NCBI RefSeq assembly: GCF_023515995.1
Contig: NZ_CP097320.1
Location: 744,001 to 808,000, forward strand
From: Candidatus Mycobacterium methanotrophicum
GTDB taxonomy: Bacteria > Actinomycetota > Actinomycetes > Mycobacteriales > Mycobacteriaceae
Reading direction: 5' to 3'
Length of the DNA stretch: 64,000 nt
In this document: positions 1-7,549 of the stretch, piece after piece
Layout of the letters: the number at the start of each line of letters is the position of its first letter
Position numbering within the stretch: the first letter of the stretch is position 1
The notes under the pieces: model-generated
Told to the model about the DNA's origin: nothing
The model's input: the letters and a program-made list of their open reading frames with translations, nothing else
The model's database searches: none
Translations under genes and position numbers: made by a program

Positions 1-1667
1 ATGCCGGCGGCCGCAGCCAGGTCGATCACCATGGTCTTGTTCGCCTGATGCGGGACGATCAGATCGACGCTGGCCAGCAGCGATTTCGCGACGCCGTCGG
101 GGTCGGGCAATGCGCTGATATCGTCGAGCATCTGGCGCAGATACCGGCCCGCCAGCGCCTTGACCTCGGGCCCGAAGACCGTGATGTGGTTGGCGAACGC
201 GGGATTCGGCCACAAAATGGACTCCACCTGGCTGAGCGGGCCGCTGGCATAGGTTTGCATGTATTCGATGTCGGGCGGCGCGCCTTGCGGTTTGGGGGCC
301 AGCACGATCGCCGACGCTCCGTCACCGAAGATCATCCGGGAGGGGCGCACGTTGCCGATCTTGTCCGAGAACTTCTCCGCGCACAGCAACAGCACCGGCC
401 GCTTGACGGTTTGCAGCACTCGTGTCGCTTCGGCCAGCCCGTAGCTCAAACCGGCGCACGCGGCGACCAGATCGAACGAGCAGTGCGTCTGCTGGATACC
501 CAACTGCCCGGAAACCCAGCACGCTATGGACGGGATGAGCCGGCTGCTGGTGCAGGTGCAGACGATGACCGCGCCGACGTCGGCGGGACCGACACCGGCG
601 TGCGCCAGCGCGGCCCGGGCGGCGCGCAGCGAGATGTCTTCGAGGCTGTCCTGGGTGTAGCAGCGTTGCTCGATACCCGTCTTGTCGCTGATCTCCTGCG
701 CCGTCATCGACGACCAGTTGTAGCCGCTGTTGCGAATGAGGTCGTCGTTGGTGCACACCAGCTCGCCGTGCACCGCGGCGATCGCCGTGATCTGCGGCTG
801 GACCGCCAAGTCGCGGACTTTGATGGCCTCGTACGGCCGGGCGGGCGCGATCGGCTGCGGGGCCGCGGTCGTCGGCCTCGCCTTCGGCGCCGTCCCCGAC
901 CTGACGCGCGACACGAACCGGGCGACATCGGAGTCGCGCGGGCGGAAGACGACGACGTAATCGTCGTCACGCAGCTCGCTGACCGGTGTCAAGGTGGCGT
1001 GCTCGCGGTGCCACGGGTACTGGTTGTGCAGCACCATCGACCAGCGGTGCAGCGCCTCCAATTCGGGGATCTCCTCGTAGCAGTCGATGATCTCGGCGTA
1101 GCTGAAGCGGGGGAAGTCGGGATCGTATTCCTGCAGCCGTAGCGTCTGATTGGCCCGGTCAGAACACAACTCGGCGACCGTGGGAATGACGGCCGACAGT
1201 TTGGTGGCGTGGCTGCGACGATGGCTGAACACGTCGAAGAGAATTTTATAGATTCGGTCCTCGGTCTCCGCGTCCCACCGCGCGGCCAGTTTGGGATAGG
1301 TGTCCCGCACCGCCGAAACCTTGGTCTCCCGGTCCCGCCAAGGTGTCTGTATCGGCACGAACACGTCGTCGCGACGACGCGGCAGGTCGGCCCACCGGGT
1401 CGGTTGGACCTCGTACATGGTGATGACGAACCTGTTGGCCCAGAACAGGTTCAGCGCCATGTCGCGCATCAACCCGAACTTGGTCCGGTACCGCCCGGCC
1501 GCGATGCGATCGAAGATGTCGGTCCCCGTCGGCGCCTTGGCGCCGAAGTCGCGCTCGACGACGCCGTCCAGCTGCTGCAAGGTGTTGAGCGTCGAAAAGT
1601 CAAGCTCTGGAAAGCAATTGGCGGGAAAGACGATTTTACCGTGCCGGTTTACTTCCATGTCACGCAT
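1..1667 (-). CDS. FabH-like 3-oxoacyl-ACP synthase III with long N-terminal extension (partial, 3' end outside window)
   Basis: A thiolase-fold ketosynthase of the KAS III family, expected to catalyse decarboxylative Claisen condensation on an acyl thioester. The open frame runs from ATG 1667 to the window edge (555 codons, no stop reached). An AGGAGG ribosome site lies about 8 nt before the ATG. Residues 1-255 match no domain I can name; residues 256-280 are a Pro/Ala-rich linker; the FabH-like part starts near residue 285. The nucleophile is Cys404 in the motif AACAGLSYG and the catalytic His540 lies in VPHQANKTM; the final Asn would lie beyond the edge. The usual FabH is about 330 residues, so the N-terminal half is extra. 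It is transcribed divergently from the regulator at 1901, 233 bp away, which ties it to the monooxygenase locus. Its substrate cannot be inferred. Confidence 0.85.
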   Translation of the reverse strand, partial: MRDMEVNRHGKIVFPANCFPELDFSTLNTLQQLDGVVERDFGAKAPTGTDIFDRIAAGRYRTKFGLMRDMALNLFWANRFVITMYEVQPTRWADLPRRRDDVFVPIQTPWRDRETKVSAVRDTYPKLAARWDAETEDRIYKILFDVFSHRRSHATKLSAVIPTVAELCSDRANQTLRLQEYDPDFPRFSYAEIIDCYEEIPELEALHRWSMVLHNQYPWHREHATLTPVSELRDDDYVVVFRPRDSDVARFVSRVRSGTAPKARPTTAAPQPIAPARPYEAIKVRDLAVQPQITAIAAVHGELVCTNDDLIRNSGYNWSSMTAQEISDKTGIEQRCYTQDSLEDISLRAARAALAHAGVGPADVGAVIVCTCTSSRLIPSIACWVSGQLGIQQTHCSFDLVAACAGLSYGLAEATRVLQTVKRPVLLLCAEKFSDKIGNVRPSRMIFGDGASAIVLAPKPQGAPPDIEYMQTYASGPLSQVESILWPNPAFANHITVFGPEVKALAGRYLRQMLDDISALPDPDGVAKSLLASVDLIVPHQANKTMVIDLAAAAG

Positions 1668-1900
1668 TGTCGCTCGCCTCCTCAGCAACGGGTGAAATCG
1701 TTATTACCGGAAAGCCGGCGGGCGGCGCGGAGGCGCTGCTGCAGAAGACAGATGTGCATACCGCCTTCGATTGGCCATACCTGCACCCTATAGGCGGCCG
1801 GCCACGAGACCACCGCTGGTGTTGCCCGTGCCAAAGCGGCGCCGAGCGTCGGCGCGATGAAAAAACCGCGGCTTGAGAAAGCGGTGCGAGGTGATTTCCA

Positions 1901-3307
1901 ATGACCGCCGTGAACCCCGGACAAGACGCCGCGCGGAGGGTCACTGGCGACAAACTGCGCGGCCGGGCGTTCGCCGACGACTTATCGGACAGCAGCGCGC
2001 CATTATCACCGATACGGGTCTTCCGCAACAGCCCACGTGGCATACTCAACAAGAACCTCTACAAGGCGGCGGTGATCACGAGGTTGGCGATGGAGCAGGG
2101 ACTGCTAAAGGCCCGCAAGGATCTTGAGTCGGTCTGGGAACGTTTCTTCCGCAATGTGGGATCGGGGCCCGTGCCAGACGTTGCTCGTTCTGTACGGCCG
2201 GAGGTGGCTGAGTCGTGGTCGCTGGCGCGTGTCGATCCCGGGATTAGAAGCGCGCCGACTCGGCCGGACGTCGACGTCTCGACGAGGTGGTGCGACTCCC
2301 GGCTGCGCCAACCCGTGGCGGATATCGCCGACGAGTTGCAGCGGATCACCGACGACGGGGAATTCGTCGTCGCGGTGACCGACGAATCTGCGACGATCTT
2401 GTGGACCAGCGGTTGCCGGGCGATGCGGCGCCGCGCCGAACGCATGAACTTCGAGCCCGGCGGCGACTGGGCTGAGCACGCGATCGGCACCAACGCGCTC
2501 GGCATGGCGTTGCGCACCGATCGACCGTCGACAGTGTTTTCGGCCGAGCACACGGTGGAGGGCCTGCACGACTGGGTGTGCTACAGCGCGCCAATCCACG
2601 ATCCGTGCGGGCGACAGCTCGGGGCCGTCGACCTGTCCAGCACGTGGGACCGCGCCACCGGATTAGGGCTCGCCGCGGCGCGCCTGTTGGCCTCGGCGAT
2701 CGAGGCCCGGCTTCGCGACACCTGCAACGGCGCCCAGGACGCAGCGGCCCGAGTGAGATTGTCGTGCCTGGGCCGAGCGGAGCTGCTGGTCGAGGGATCG
2801 CCGGTCCATGCCACGCTGCGGCAATTTGAGATTCTTGCCCTGCTGGCATTGCGCCCTGCCGGGTTGTCGCCGGGCGAGCTCGCGGCCGAAATCTACGGCG
2901 ACCGACGTGTGGCTCCGGCGACGTTGAAAAGTGAAGTCAGCCACGTGCGTCGAGTCCTCGGCGGCCAGTTGGGCAGGCGCAGGTACGCGCTGCTCGAGCC
3001 GGTCAGGTGCGATGCTGTCAATGTTTTCGAGGCATTGTCTCGCGGTGATGTAGTAGGCGCGGCCGAACGCTACGGGGGCCCGTTGTTGCCCGAATCTGAG
3101 GCGCCCGGGATCCTCGAGGCGCGCGACCAGCTGGACGTCGCGGTCCGCGATGCGGTCCTCGGCAGCGATTCGTCGGCGGCCGCCTTGGCGTTGAGTGCGG
3201 CCAAGCGCTATGACTGCGAGCTCCACGAGCATGCGTTGCGGCTGCTCGCGCCGAGTGACAGTCGCCGACACCTGGTTATCGGCCGGCTGCGCGCGGCGGA
3301 AGGCTAG
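1901..3307 (+). CDS. GAF-domain transcriptional regulator with C-terminal winged helix
   Basis: Probable activator or repressor of the adjoining monooxygenase operon. Of 468 residues, about 100-250 resemble the GAF sensor half of AcoR/MimR-type regulators (motifs VTDESATILWTSG, GGDWAEHAIGTNALG, HDWVCYSAPIHDP). There is no AAA+ sigma-54 interaction domain. Residues about 283-370 instead form an OmpR-type winged helix (LRQFEILALLALRP, TLKSEVSHVRRVLGG). This architecture is recurrent in actinobacteria, which lack sigma-54. The start at ATG 1901 is supported by AGGTGA 8 nt upstream; an internal ATG at 2090 is an alternative that would remove 63 residues of unclear nature. The gene ends 400 bp before mmoX, on the same strand, and is divergent from the FabH-like gene. 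The ligand is unknown. Confidence 0.85.
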   Translation: MTAVNPGQDAARRVTGDKLRGRAFADDLSDSSAPLSPIRVFRNSPRGILNKNLYKAAVITRLAMEQGLLKARKDLESVWERFFRNVGSGPVPDVARSVRPEVAESWSLARVDPGIRSAPTRPDVDVSTRWCDSRLRQPVADIADELQRITDDGEFVVAVTDESATILWTSGCRAMRRRAERMNFEPGGDWAEHAIGTNALGMALRTDRPSTVFSAEHTVEGLHDWVCYSAPIHDPCGRQLGAVDLSSTWDRATGLGLAAARLLASAIEARLRDTCNGAQDAAARVRLSCLGRAELLVEGSPVHATLRQFEILALLALRPAGLSPGELAAEIYGDRRVAPATLKSEVSHVRRVLGGQLGRRRYALLEPVRCDAVNVFEALSRGDVVGAAERYGGPLLPESEAPGILEARDQLDVAVRDAVLGSDSSAAALALSAAKRYDCELHEHALRLLAPSDSRRHLVIGRLRAAEG

Positions 3308-3391
3308 CGGCGTGGTCTCCAAATCGCAATCGCCATAACCAACGTTCCACCAACCATCATGAGTCATGCTGGTCACACCAATGGGTGCAAC

Positions 3392-3405
3392 GTGGCCGCG
3401 GCCAC
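3392..3405. promoter_or_regulatory. 14-bp perfect palindrome upstream of mmoX promoter
   Basis: GTGGCCGCGGCCAC is a perfect palindrome 58 bp upstream of the predicted -35 box of the monooxygenase operon. Its place fits an upstream activator site for the GAF regulator, but GC-rich palindromes also arise by chance in this genome. Confidence 0.35.
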
Positions 3406-3463
3406 ATTCACATGGGAGCAAGGGCCTGATGAGTTACGGCGGAACCGGTGCTGAGGGCAGGTG

Positions 3464-3491
3464 TTGACTAATCGCGGCAACGTGATATGTT
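3464..3491 (+). promoter_or_regulatory. Predicted SigA-type promoter of the mmo operon
   Basis: TTGACT (3464-3469) and TATGTT (3486-3491) are separated by 16 bp. They lie in the 399-bp gap between the regulator stop and mmoX, in sequence visibly more AT-rich than the neighbours. Transcription would start near 3498 and give a leader of about 210 nt. The leader holds an imperfect hairpin (GCCAGC at 3575-3580 with GCTGGC at 3606-3611) and the tandem duplication at 3655-3694. No properly spaced sigma-54 site is present. Confidence 0.5.
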
Positions 3492-3654
3492 ACATGAGTC
3501 GGCACGAAATGTGACTTGCGCCATAATCGCGAACGGGACTTGGTTCTAGTGGAATTTCGCGCCAGGGGCAGCACGCCAGCACTGTGGCCTACGCCCGCAG
3601 CTAGGGCTGGCACTGCACAACAGAATTACTAAAAGAATAAGGCAAGCCAACAAT

Positions 3655-3694
3655 ATAGAAACGCAACACCCAAGATAGAAACGCAACACCCAAG
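3655..3694 (+). repeat. Perfect 20-bp tandem duplication in the mmoX leader
   Basis: Two identical adjacent copies of a 20-bp unit beginning ATAGAAACGCAACACCC occupy 3655-3674 and 3675-3694. The second copy ends directly before the AAAGGA ribosome site (3695-3700) of mmoX. Being perfect, the duplication is either recent or maintained. Confidence 0.9.
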
Positions 3695-3706
3695 AAAGGA
3701 ATCCCT

Positions 3707-5299
3707 ATGACAGCGGTGTTACCCGGAAAGGTAACCGGACGGCCCGACGCGCCTCAGGCTAAAGTGAACGGCCAAGAGGTGCATTCGTGGTTGATGGACC
3801 TGGGCTGGGACGAAGACAAGCTTCGCGGCAAATACCCGTCGAAGTACACGTATGATCCGAAAGCGCACGAGCAGTACAAGCTCATCGTGCGTGACTATGC
3901 CCGGATGGAGGCGGAGAAAGACGGTCGCCAGTACGGCAGCCTGCTGGACAGCCTGTCGAGGTTGAATGCGCCGACGCGGGTGGAGCCGCGCTGGGCGGAG
4001 ATGATGAAGATGCTCTCGGTGACGCTCGAGCTCGGCGAGTACACCGCGATCGCCGGTTCGGCTATCTTGGCGGACACCACCCGCTCGCCGGAGCTGCGCA
4101 ACGGCTATCTCAACCAGGTTGAGGACGAGGTCCGCCACACCATTCAAACTCACTACTTGGCCAAGTATTACGCCGGTCAGTACTACGACCCGGCCGGGTT
4201 CACCGACATGCGGAAGAACCGGTACATCAGCCCGCTGTATCAGGCTGGTGCGCAGGGATTCGGCGAGAGCTTCGCCGCCGGCGACCCGGTGTATTGCTCA
4301 CTGAACCTGCAGCTGGTGGGTGAGGCCTGCTTCACCAACCCGATGATCGTGGCGGTCACCGAGTGGGGCGCTGCCAACGGCGACGAGATCACCCCGACGA
4401 TCTACCTCTCGGTGCAGTCCGACGAGTTGCGTCACATGGCCAACGGGTACCAGACCGTGGTGTCGCTGGCTCACGACGACAACAACAGGAAGTACATGCA
4501 GCAGGACCTGGAGGACGCGTTCTGGCTGCAGCACCGGTTCATTTCGCCGGTCGTCGGGCTTGGCTTCGAGTACGGTTCGGTGAACAAGCTTGAGCCGTGG
4601 GCCAAGGTGTGGGACCGCTGGGTGTATGAAGACTGGGGCGGCATTTGGATGGGTCGGATGGAGAAGTTCGGCCTGAACTCGCCGGCCAACCTCGGCGAAG
4701 CCAAGCGGCAGGCCTACTGGGGCCATCACTCCGTCTTCGCTGCGGGCTACGCGATCTGGCCGCTGATGGGCTTCCGGATGGACCCGCCCAATGCCCGCGA
4801 CATGGACTGGCATGAAGAGAACTACCCAGGATGGCACAACAAGATCGGCACCATGTGGGAGTCGTGGCGTGACATGGGTCTGGCTGACCCTTCGAGCCAC
4901 AAGTTGCCCGGACAGGTACTCAGTGACAGCGGCAAGAACGTGTACTTCTGCCGGGTCTGCCAGGTGCCGTGCGTGCTGCCCACGCTTGAGGAGGGGATCA
5001 AGGAGACTCGTATCCTCGAGTACAACGGTCACAAGCACGCGCTGTGCTCCAAGTGGTGCGAGCGGATGTACCTCCGGGAGCCCGAACGCTTCCAGGGCCA
5101 AAACCTCTTCGAGAAGTTCGATGGTTGGAACGTCGCCGATGTAGTGCTGGCGGCGGGGGCGGTGCGTGCTGACGGCAAGACGCTGACTGCGCAGCCGCAC
5201 CTCAACAGTGACCGGATGTGGACGATCGACGATCTGCGGGCCTGCAACGCCGTGATCCGTGACCCGCTCACAGCCGGTAAGTGGCTCGAAACGGTTTAA
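3707..5299 (+). CDS. mmoX: Soluble methane/alkane monooxygenase hydroxylase, alpha subunit (di-iron)
   Basis: Catalytic subunit of the three-component soluble di-iron monooxygenase, which activates O2 and hydroxylates small alkanes or epoxidises alkenes in the cytoplasm. It has 530 residues against about 527 in MmoX of methanotrophs. The carboxylate-bridged di-iron ligands are all visible: Glu111, Glu141, His144 (EDEVRH), Glu206, Glu240 and His243 (SDELRH), each three lower than its MmoX counterpart. Also kept are Thr210 (EACFT) and the cavity residues Leu107, Phe185 and Phe189. The MmoX Cys151 position is Thr148. The similarity from YARMEA onward is far closer to sMMO/butane monooxygenase than to propane or toluene enzymes. 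ATG 3707 follows AAAGGA. It is the first gene of a six-gene operon. The symbol smoX would be equally apt given the gene order. Confidence 0.93.
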   Translation: MTAVLPGKVTGRPDAPQAKVNGQEVHSWLMDLGWDEDKLRGKYPSKYTYDPKAHEQYKLIVRDYARMEAEKDGRQYGSLLDSLSRLNAPTRVEPRWAEMMKMLSVTLELGEYTAIAGSAILADTTRSPELRNGYLNQVEDEVRHTIQTHYLAKYYAGQYYDPAGFTDMRKNRYISPLYQAGAQGFGESFAAGDPVYCSLNLQLVGEACFTNPMIVAVTEWGAANGDEITPTIYLSVQSDELRHMANGYQTVVSLAHDDNNRKYMQQDLEDAFWLQHRFISPVVGLGFEYGSVNKLEPWAKVWDRWVYEDWGGIWMGRMEKFGLNSPANLGEAKRQAYWGHHSVFAAGYAIWPLMGFRMDPPNARDMDWHEENYPGWHNKIGTMWESWRDMGLADPSSHKLPGQVLSDSGKNVYFCRVCQVPCVLPTLEEGIKETRILEYNGHKHALCSKWCERMYLREPERFQGQNLFEKFDGWNVADVVLAAGAVRADGKTLTAQPHLNSDRMWTIDDLRACNAVIRDPLTAGKWLETV

Positions 5300-5315
5300 C
5301 GAGACGCAGGTGGGT

Positions 5316-5344
5316 CGGCCTGCCCCGTTTTTTGGGGCAGGCCG
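5316..5344 (+). other. 11-bp perfect hairpin between mmoX and mmoY
   Basis: CGGCCTGCCCC (5316-5326) and its exact complement (5334-5344) are separated by a 7-nt loop, GTTTTTT. It lies 17 nt after the mmoX stop and about 96 nt before mmoY. No T-run follows the stem, so complete termination is unlikely; partial attenuation or protection of the mmoX message is more plausible. Confidence 0.7.
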
Positions 5345-5440
5345 CTCACTGTGGGCAGCCGTGATCATCTCACCGGAACAGCTGCGCTACGCCTTCTGCG
5401 ACAAGCGCAGCGTCAACACGAAACTAGTTAGCGAGGACAA

Positions 5441-6628
5441 ATGACAACCACCGAGACAGCAGGCACCGAACATCTGCGTAACGTCCGGCCATTTCTGAAC
5501 CCTGCCTACGACATCGATCGGGCGCCGATCGATACGCAACGGACCAACCAGTATTACGCGAACCCGTTCCGCAAGCGGATTTCCGAGTACGAAATGTTGA
5601 TGCTGTATTCACAGCCGGGTCCGGACTGGATTTCCGGTGGCCTGAACACGGGCGGGTTCTGCAACAACTACTCCGGTGGCCGCCAGATGTGGGAGAACTA
5701 CGGCACCGAAGCGAAAACCATTGACTGGTTCGCATTTCGCGACCCGAACGGGCGCAACACTCCGGAATTCGCGGCGCAAAAAGCTCAGGAGAACGAGGCC
5801 GCCATCAACACTATGGCGGCCTACGCCAACCAGGGCATGTACAAGGACATGGACCTGGAGTGGGCGTTGGAAATTCTGCCCACCTATTTCGGTGCCTTGG
5901 CGCATGACCAGTATGGGGTTTTCGGTTCGCTGATTGCGCCGGCGCGCGACGTGCTCGCCGACATGCTTCGTGGCGCCGTCATCCTCTGCGCCTTCGACCA
6001 CCTGGACAACGCCGAAACGATTCAAGCCGAAAAGGTGTTTTTGTCGAAGAACATCCAAGGGTTCGAGGCAGACGTGGCGCCGGCGAAGCAGTGCTGGATG
6101 TCTGATCCGGTATACCGCACGGACCGCGCTGTCGTCGAACGACTGTGGGGCGACACCTGGGACAATATCGAGACGATTTTCGCGCTTTTGATGATCCATG
6201 AACCGCTTTTCGGCCGTTTCAGCCGCCAACAGTTCTTTCACCGGCTCGCGCCGCTTCACGGCGACCAGATAACGCCGGCGATTCTGTGGAGCAATATCGT
6301 CGCGATAGAGATGGACGGCAAATGGGCCATAGAGTTGTTCGGCCGCTGCTTGGGTCAGGATCCCAAGTACGGTGACTACAACCGCAAGCTGATGCGACTG
6401 TGGGCCCGCGATTGGCTGGCCCAGTCGGTGGCCGCTATGCGCGATTTCGCTCCGATGTTCGGCCGCACCCATATATTGCACGGAGCCGGTGGTGCGGGCG
6501 CAGCGGAGGAAGCCGCGTACTCCGTTATCGGCGACTGGGCACGCAAGTACGCACCGTTGTTCGAGCTGGAGGTGGACGTCGACAAGCTCGTCAAAAGCGT
6601 TCGCGCAGGGTACCGGAACTCGAAGTGA
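5441..6628 (+). CDS. mmoY: Soluble monooxygenase hydroxylase, beta subunit
   Basis: Structural beta subunit of the alpha2-beta2-gamma2 hydroxylase; a ferritin-like fold without metal ligands that forms the dimer core with alpha. It has 395 residues against about 389 in MmoY. Conserved stretches include ISEYEMLMLYSQPGPDW, GGLNTGG, TIDWFAFRDP, YGVFGSL, FGRFSRQQFFHRLAP, GDQITP and DYNRKLMRLWARDWL. ATG 5441 follows a weak GAGGAC ribosome site. The gap to mmoX is 141 nt and holds a strong hairpin. A short frame of 27 codons (GTG 5361 to TGA 5444) overlaps this start and could couple translation, though it may be chance. Confidence 0.92.
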   Translation: MTTTETAGTEHLRNVRPFLNPAYDIDRAPIDTQRTNQYYANPFRKRISEYEMLMLYSQPGPDWISGGLNTGGFCNNYSGGRQMWENYGTEAKTIDWFAFRDPNGRNTPEFAAQKAQENEAAINTMAAYANQGMYKDMDLEWALEILPTYFGALAHDQYGVFGSLIAPARDVLADMLRGAVILCAFDHLDNAETIQAEKVFLSKNIQGFEADVAPAKQCWMSDPVYRTDRAVVERLWGDTWDNIETIFALLMIHEPLFGRFSRQQFFHRLAPLHGDQITPAILWSNIVAIEMDGKWAIELFGRCLGQDPKYGDYNRKLMRLWARDWLAQSVAAMRDFAPMFGRTHILHGAGGAGAAEEAAYSVIGDWARKYAPLFELEVDVDKLVKSVRAGYRNSK

Positions 6629-6705
6629 CGGAGCGGCTGCCGACTTCAGGCGAGCATCGAATCACTGGACTATCGATCAATTCTCTTCTCTGGAGGTAAA
6701 AAAGC

Positions 6706-7185
6706 ATGGCATCGACAACTGTGGGCAAGCACACAGGTGCCCAAACATACACGTCAGCGGAACGCGCGGCGAGGCAGAAAGACCCGAAAGGGCTGCAAGA
6801 CAGGATGATCGGGTCCGGTGCCGATAAGCCGGTGGTCGCGTCCGATCGGGTGGTGCTGGCCTTGATGAAGACTTTCGAAACTACGACCGTGGTTGAGGAA
6901 CTCTTGGAGGAATACGCTGACGTCGACACATTCATCGTGGAAGACGTAGGCCCGTACTATCGGCTCGAAAACTCGGGCAGTATCGAGATCGACACGGAAG
7001 TGATGGAGCCGCTTATCGGCCACCACTACGATGTCTTCGATCTGATGGTCAATGTTTCGACCACGGTCGGTCGTGCCTACAACGACGGCAACACGTTCAT
7101 CATCACCACGGAGCTGATGGGCCTCGACAAACCGCTGCCGCGGTACCGCGACGATGGAAGCGCTTACGCTGCAAAGCCGAACTAG
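6706..7185 (+). CDS. mmoB: Monooxygenase regulatory/coupling protein (MmoB/DmpM family)
   Basis: Small cofactor-free effector that docks on the hydroxylase alpha subunit and couples electron transfer to O2 activation. It has 159 residues; the classic MmoB is about 140, so the N-terminus (about residues 1-40, rich in Thr, Ala and Lys) is extended, as in enzymes with a flexible N-terminal tail. The core shows VVLALMKTFETT, FIVEDVGPYYRL, NSGSIEID, VFDLMVNVSTTVGRAYNDGN and ITTELMGLDKPL, which align well with MmoB (SSTIGRAY, TSELMGLDRKL). A strong GGAGG at 6692-6696 precedes ATG 6706. It is the third gene of the operon. Confidence 0.93.
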   Translation: MASTTVGKHTGAQTYTSAERAARQKDPKGLQDRMIGSGADKPVVASDRVVLALMKTFETTTVVEELLEEYADVDTFIVEDVGPYYRLENSGSIEIDTEVMEPLIGHHYDVFDLMVNVSTTVGRAYNDGNTFIITTELMGLDKPLPRYRDDGSAYAAKPN

Positions 7186-7257
7186 CGCGTTGCAGCAGTG
7201 AATTTGCGTCACGTGAAGGATTCCGGCGCGCAGCTGTGATCGGTAGGTCGGCTGCTG

Positions 7258-7294
7258 GGAGTGGTGCGGGAGCTACAGGCTCCCCCGCCACTCC
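7258..7294 (+). other. 15-bp hairpin between mmoB and mmoD
   Basis: Arms 7258-7272 and 7280-7294 pair with one G-U pair and one mismatch around the loop CTACAGG. It lies 72 nt after the mmoB stop and 23 nt before the mmoD GTG. No T-run follows. Like the hairpin at 5316 it may attenuate or process the message and set the subunit ratio. Confidence 0.65.
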
Positions 7295-7317
7295 TAGCGG
7301 CGAGAGAGGGGTCGCTC

Positions 7318-7506
7318 GTGGACGGTATTGAACGCATCGTTCTCGAAGACGGAGACTACGTCGTGGTCGTGGTCGAAGACGAGCCATTCTGGGTGTGGAC
7401 CATATATTGCGGCGACGACGAAGTGTATAGCGGTTGCTCTATTTCCGAACAATCGGCATGTTCGTCGTCTATGGCCATATTTCGCTACCTGCGAGGTCGG
7501 TTGTGA
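7318..7506 (+). CDS. mmoD: MmoD-like small protein
   Basis: A 62-residue protein resembling the C-terminal two thirds of MmoD (OrfY). MmoD is encoded in sMMO operons, binds the hydroxylase and is implicated in its assembly and in copper-dependent control in methanotrophs. The diagnostic stretch is SGCSISEQSA (residues 38-47) followed by FRYL, matching EGCSISLES...LNYF in MmoD; a Trp-rich FWVWTIY lies just before it. GTG 7318 is chosen because GAGAGAGGGG precedes it by about 8 nt. The in-frame GTG 7261 lies inside a hairpin and is unlikely. The protein is shorter than methanotroph MmoD (about 100 residues). It sits between mmoB and mmoC instead of between mmoZ and mmoC. Confidence 0.75.
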   Translation: MDGIERIVLEDGDYVVVVVEDEPFWVWTIYCGDDEVYSGCSISEQSACSSSMAIFRYLRGRL

Positions 7507-7549
7507 CCATATTGCCGGACAGCGAAGGGCTCGCGGGAAGGGAGGTGCT

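Noticed and set aside
48..1142. 364-codon plus-strand frame at the window start
   Set aside because: Antisense shadow of the FabH-like gene; no ribosome site, composition typical of a reversed high-GC coding strand.
3501..3519. Possible sigma-54 -24/-12 promoter upstream of mmoX (GGCAC ... TTGC)
   Set aside because: The GG and GC elements are 15 bp apart, not 10, and mycobacteria have no sigma-54.
7261..7317. Upstream GTG start for the MmoD-like protein
   Set aside because: It lies in the stem of a strong hairpin without a ribosome site; GTG 7318 has a purine-rich site at the right distance.
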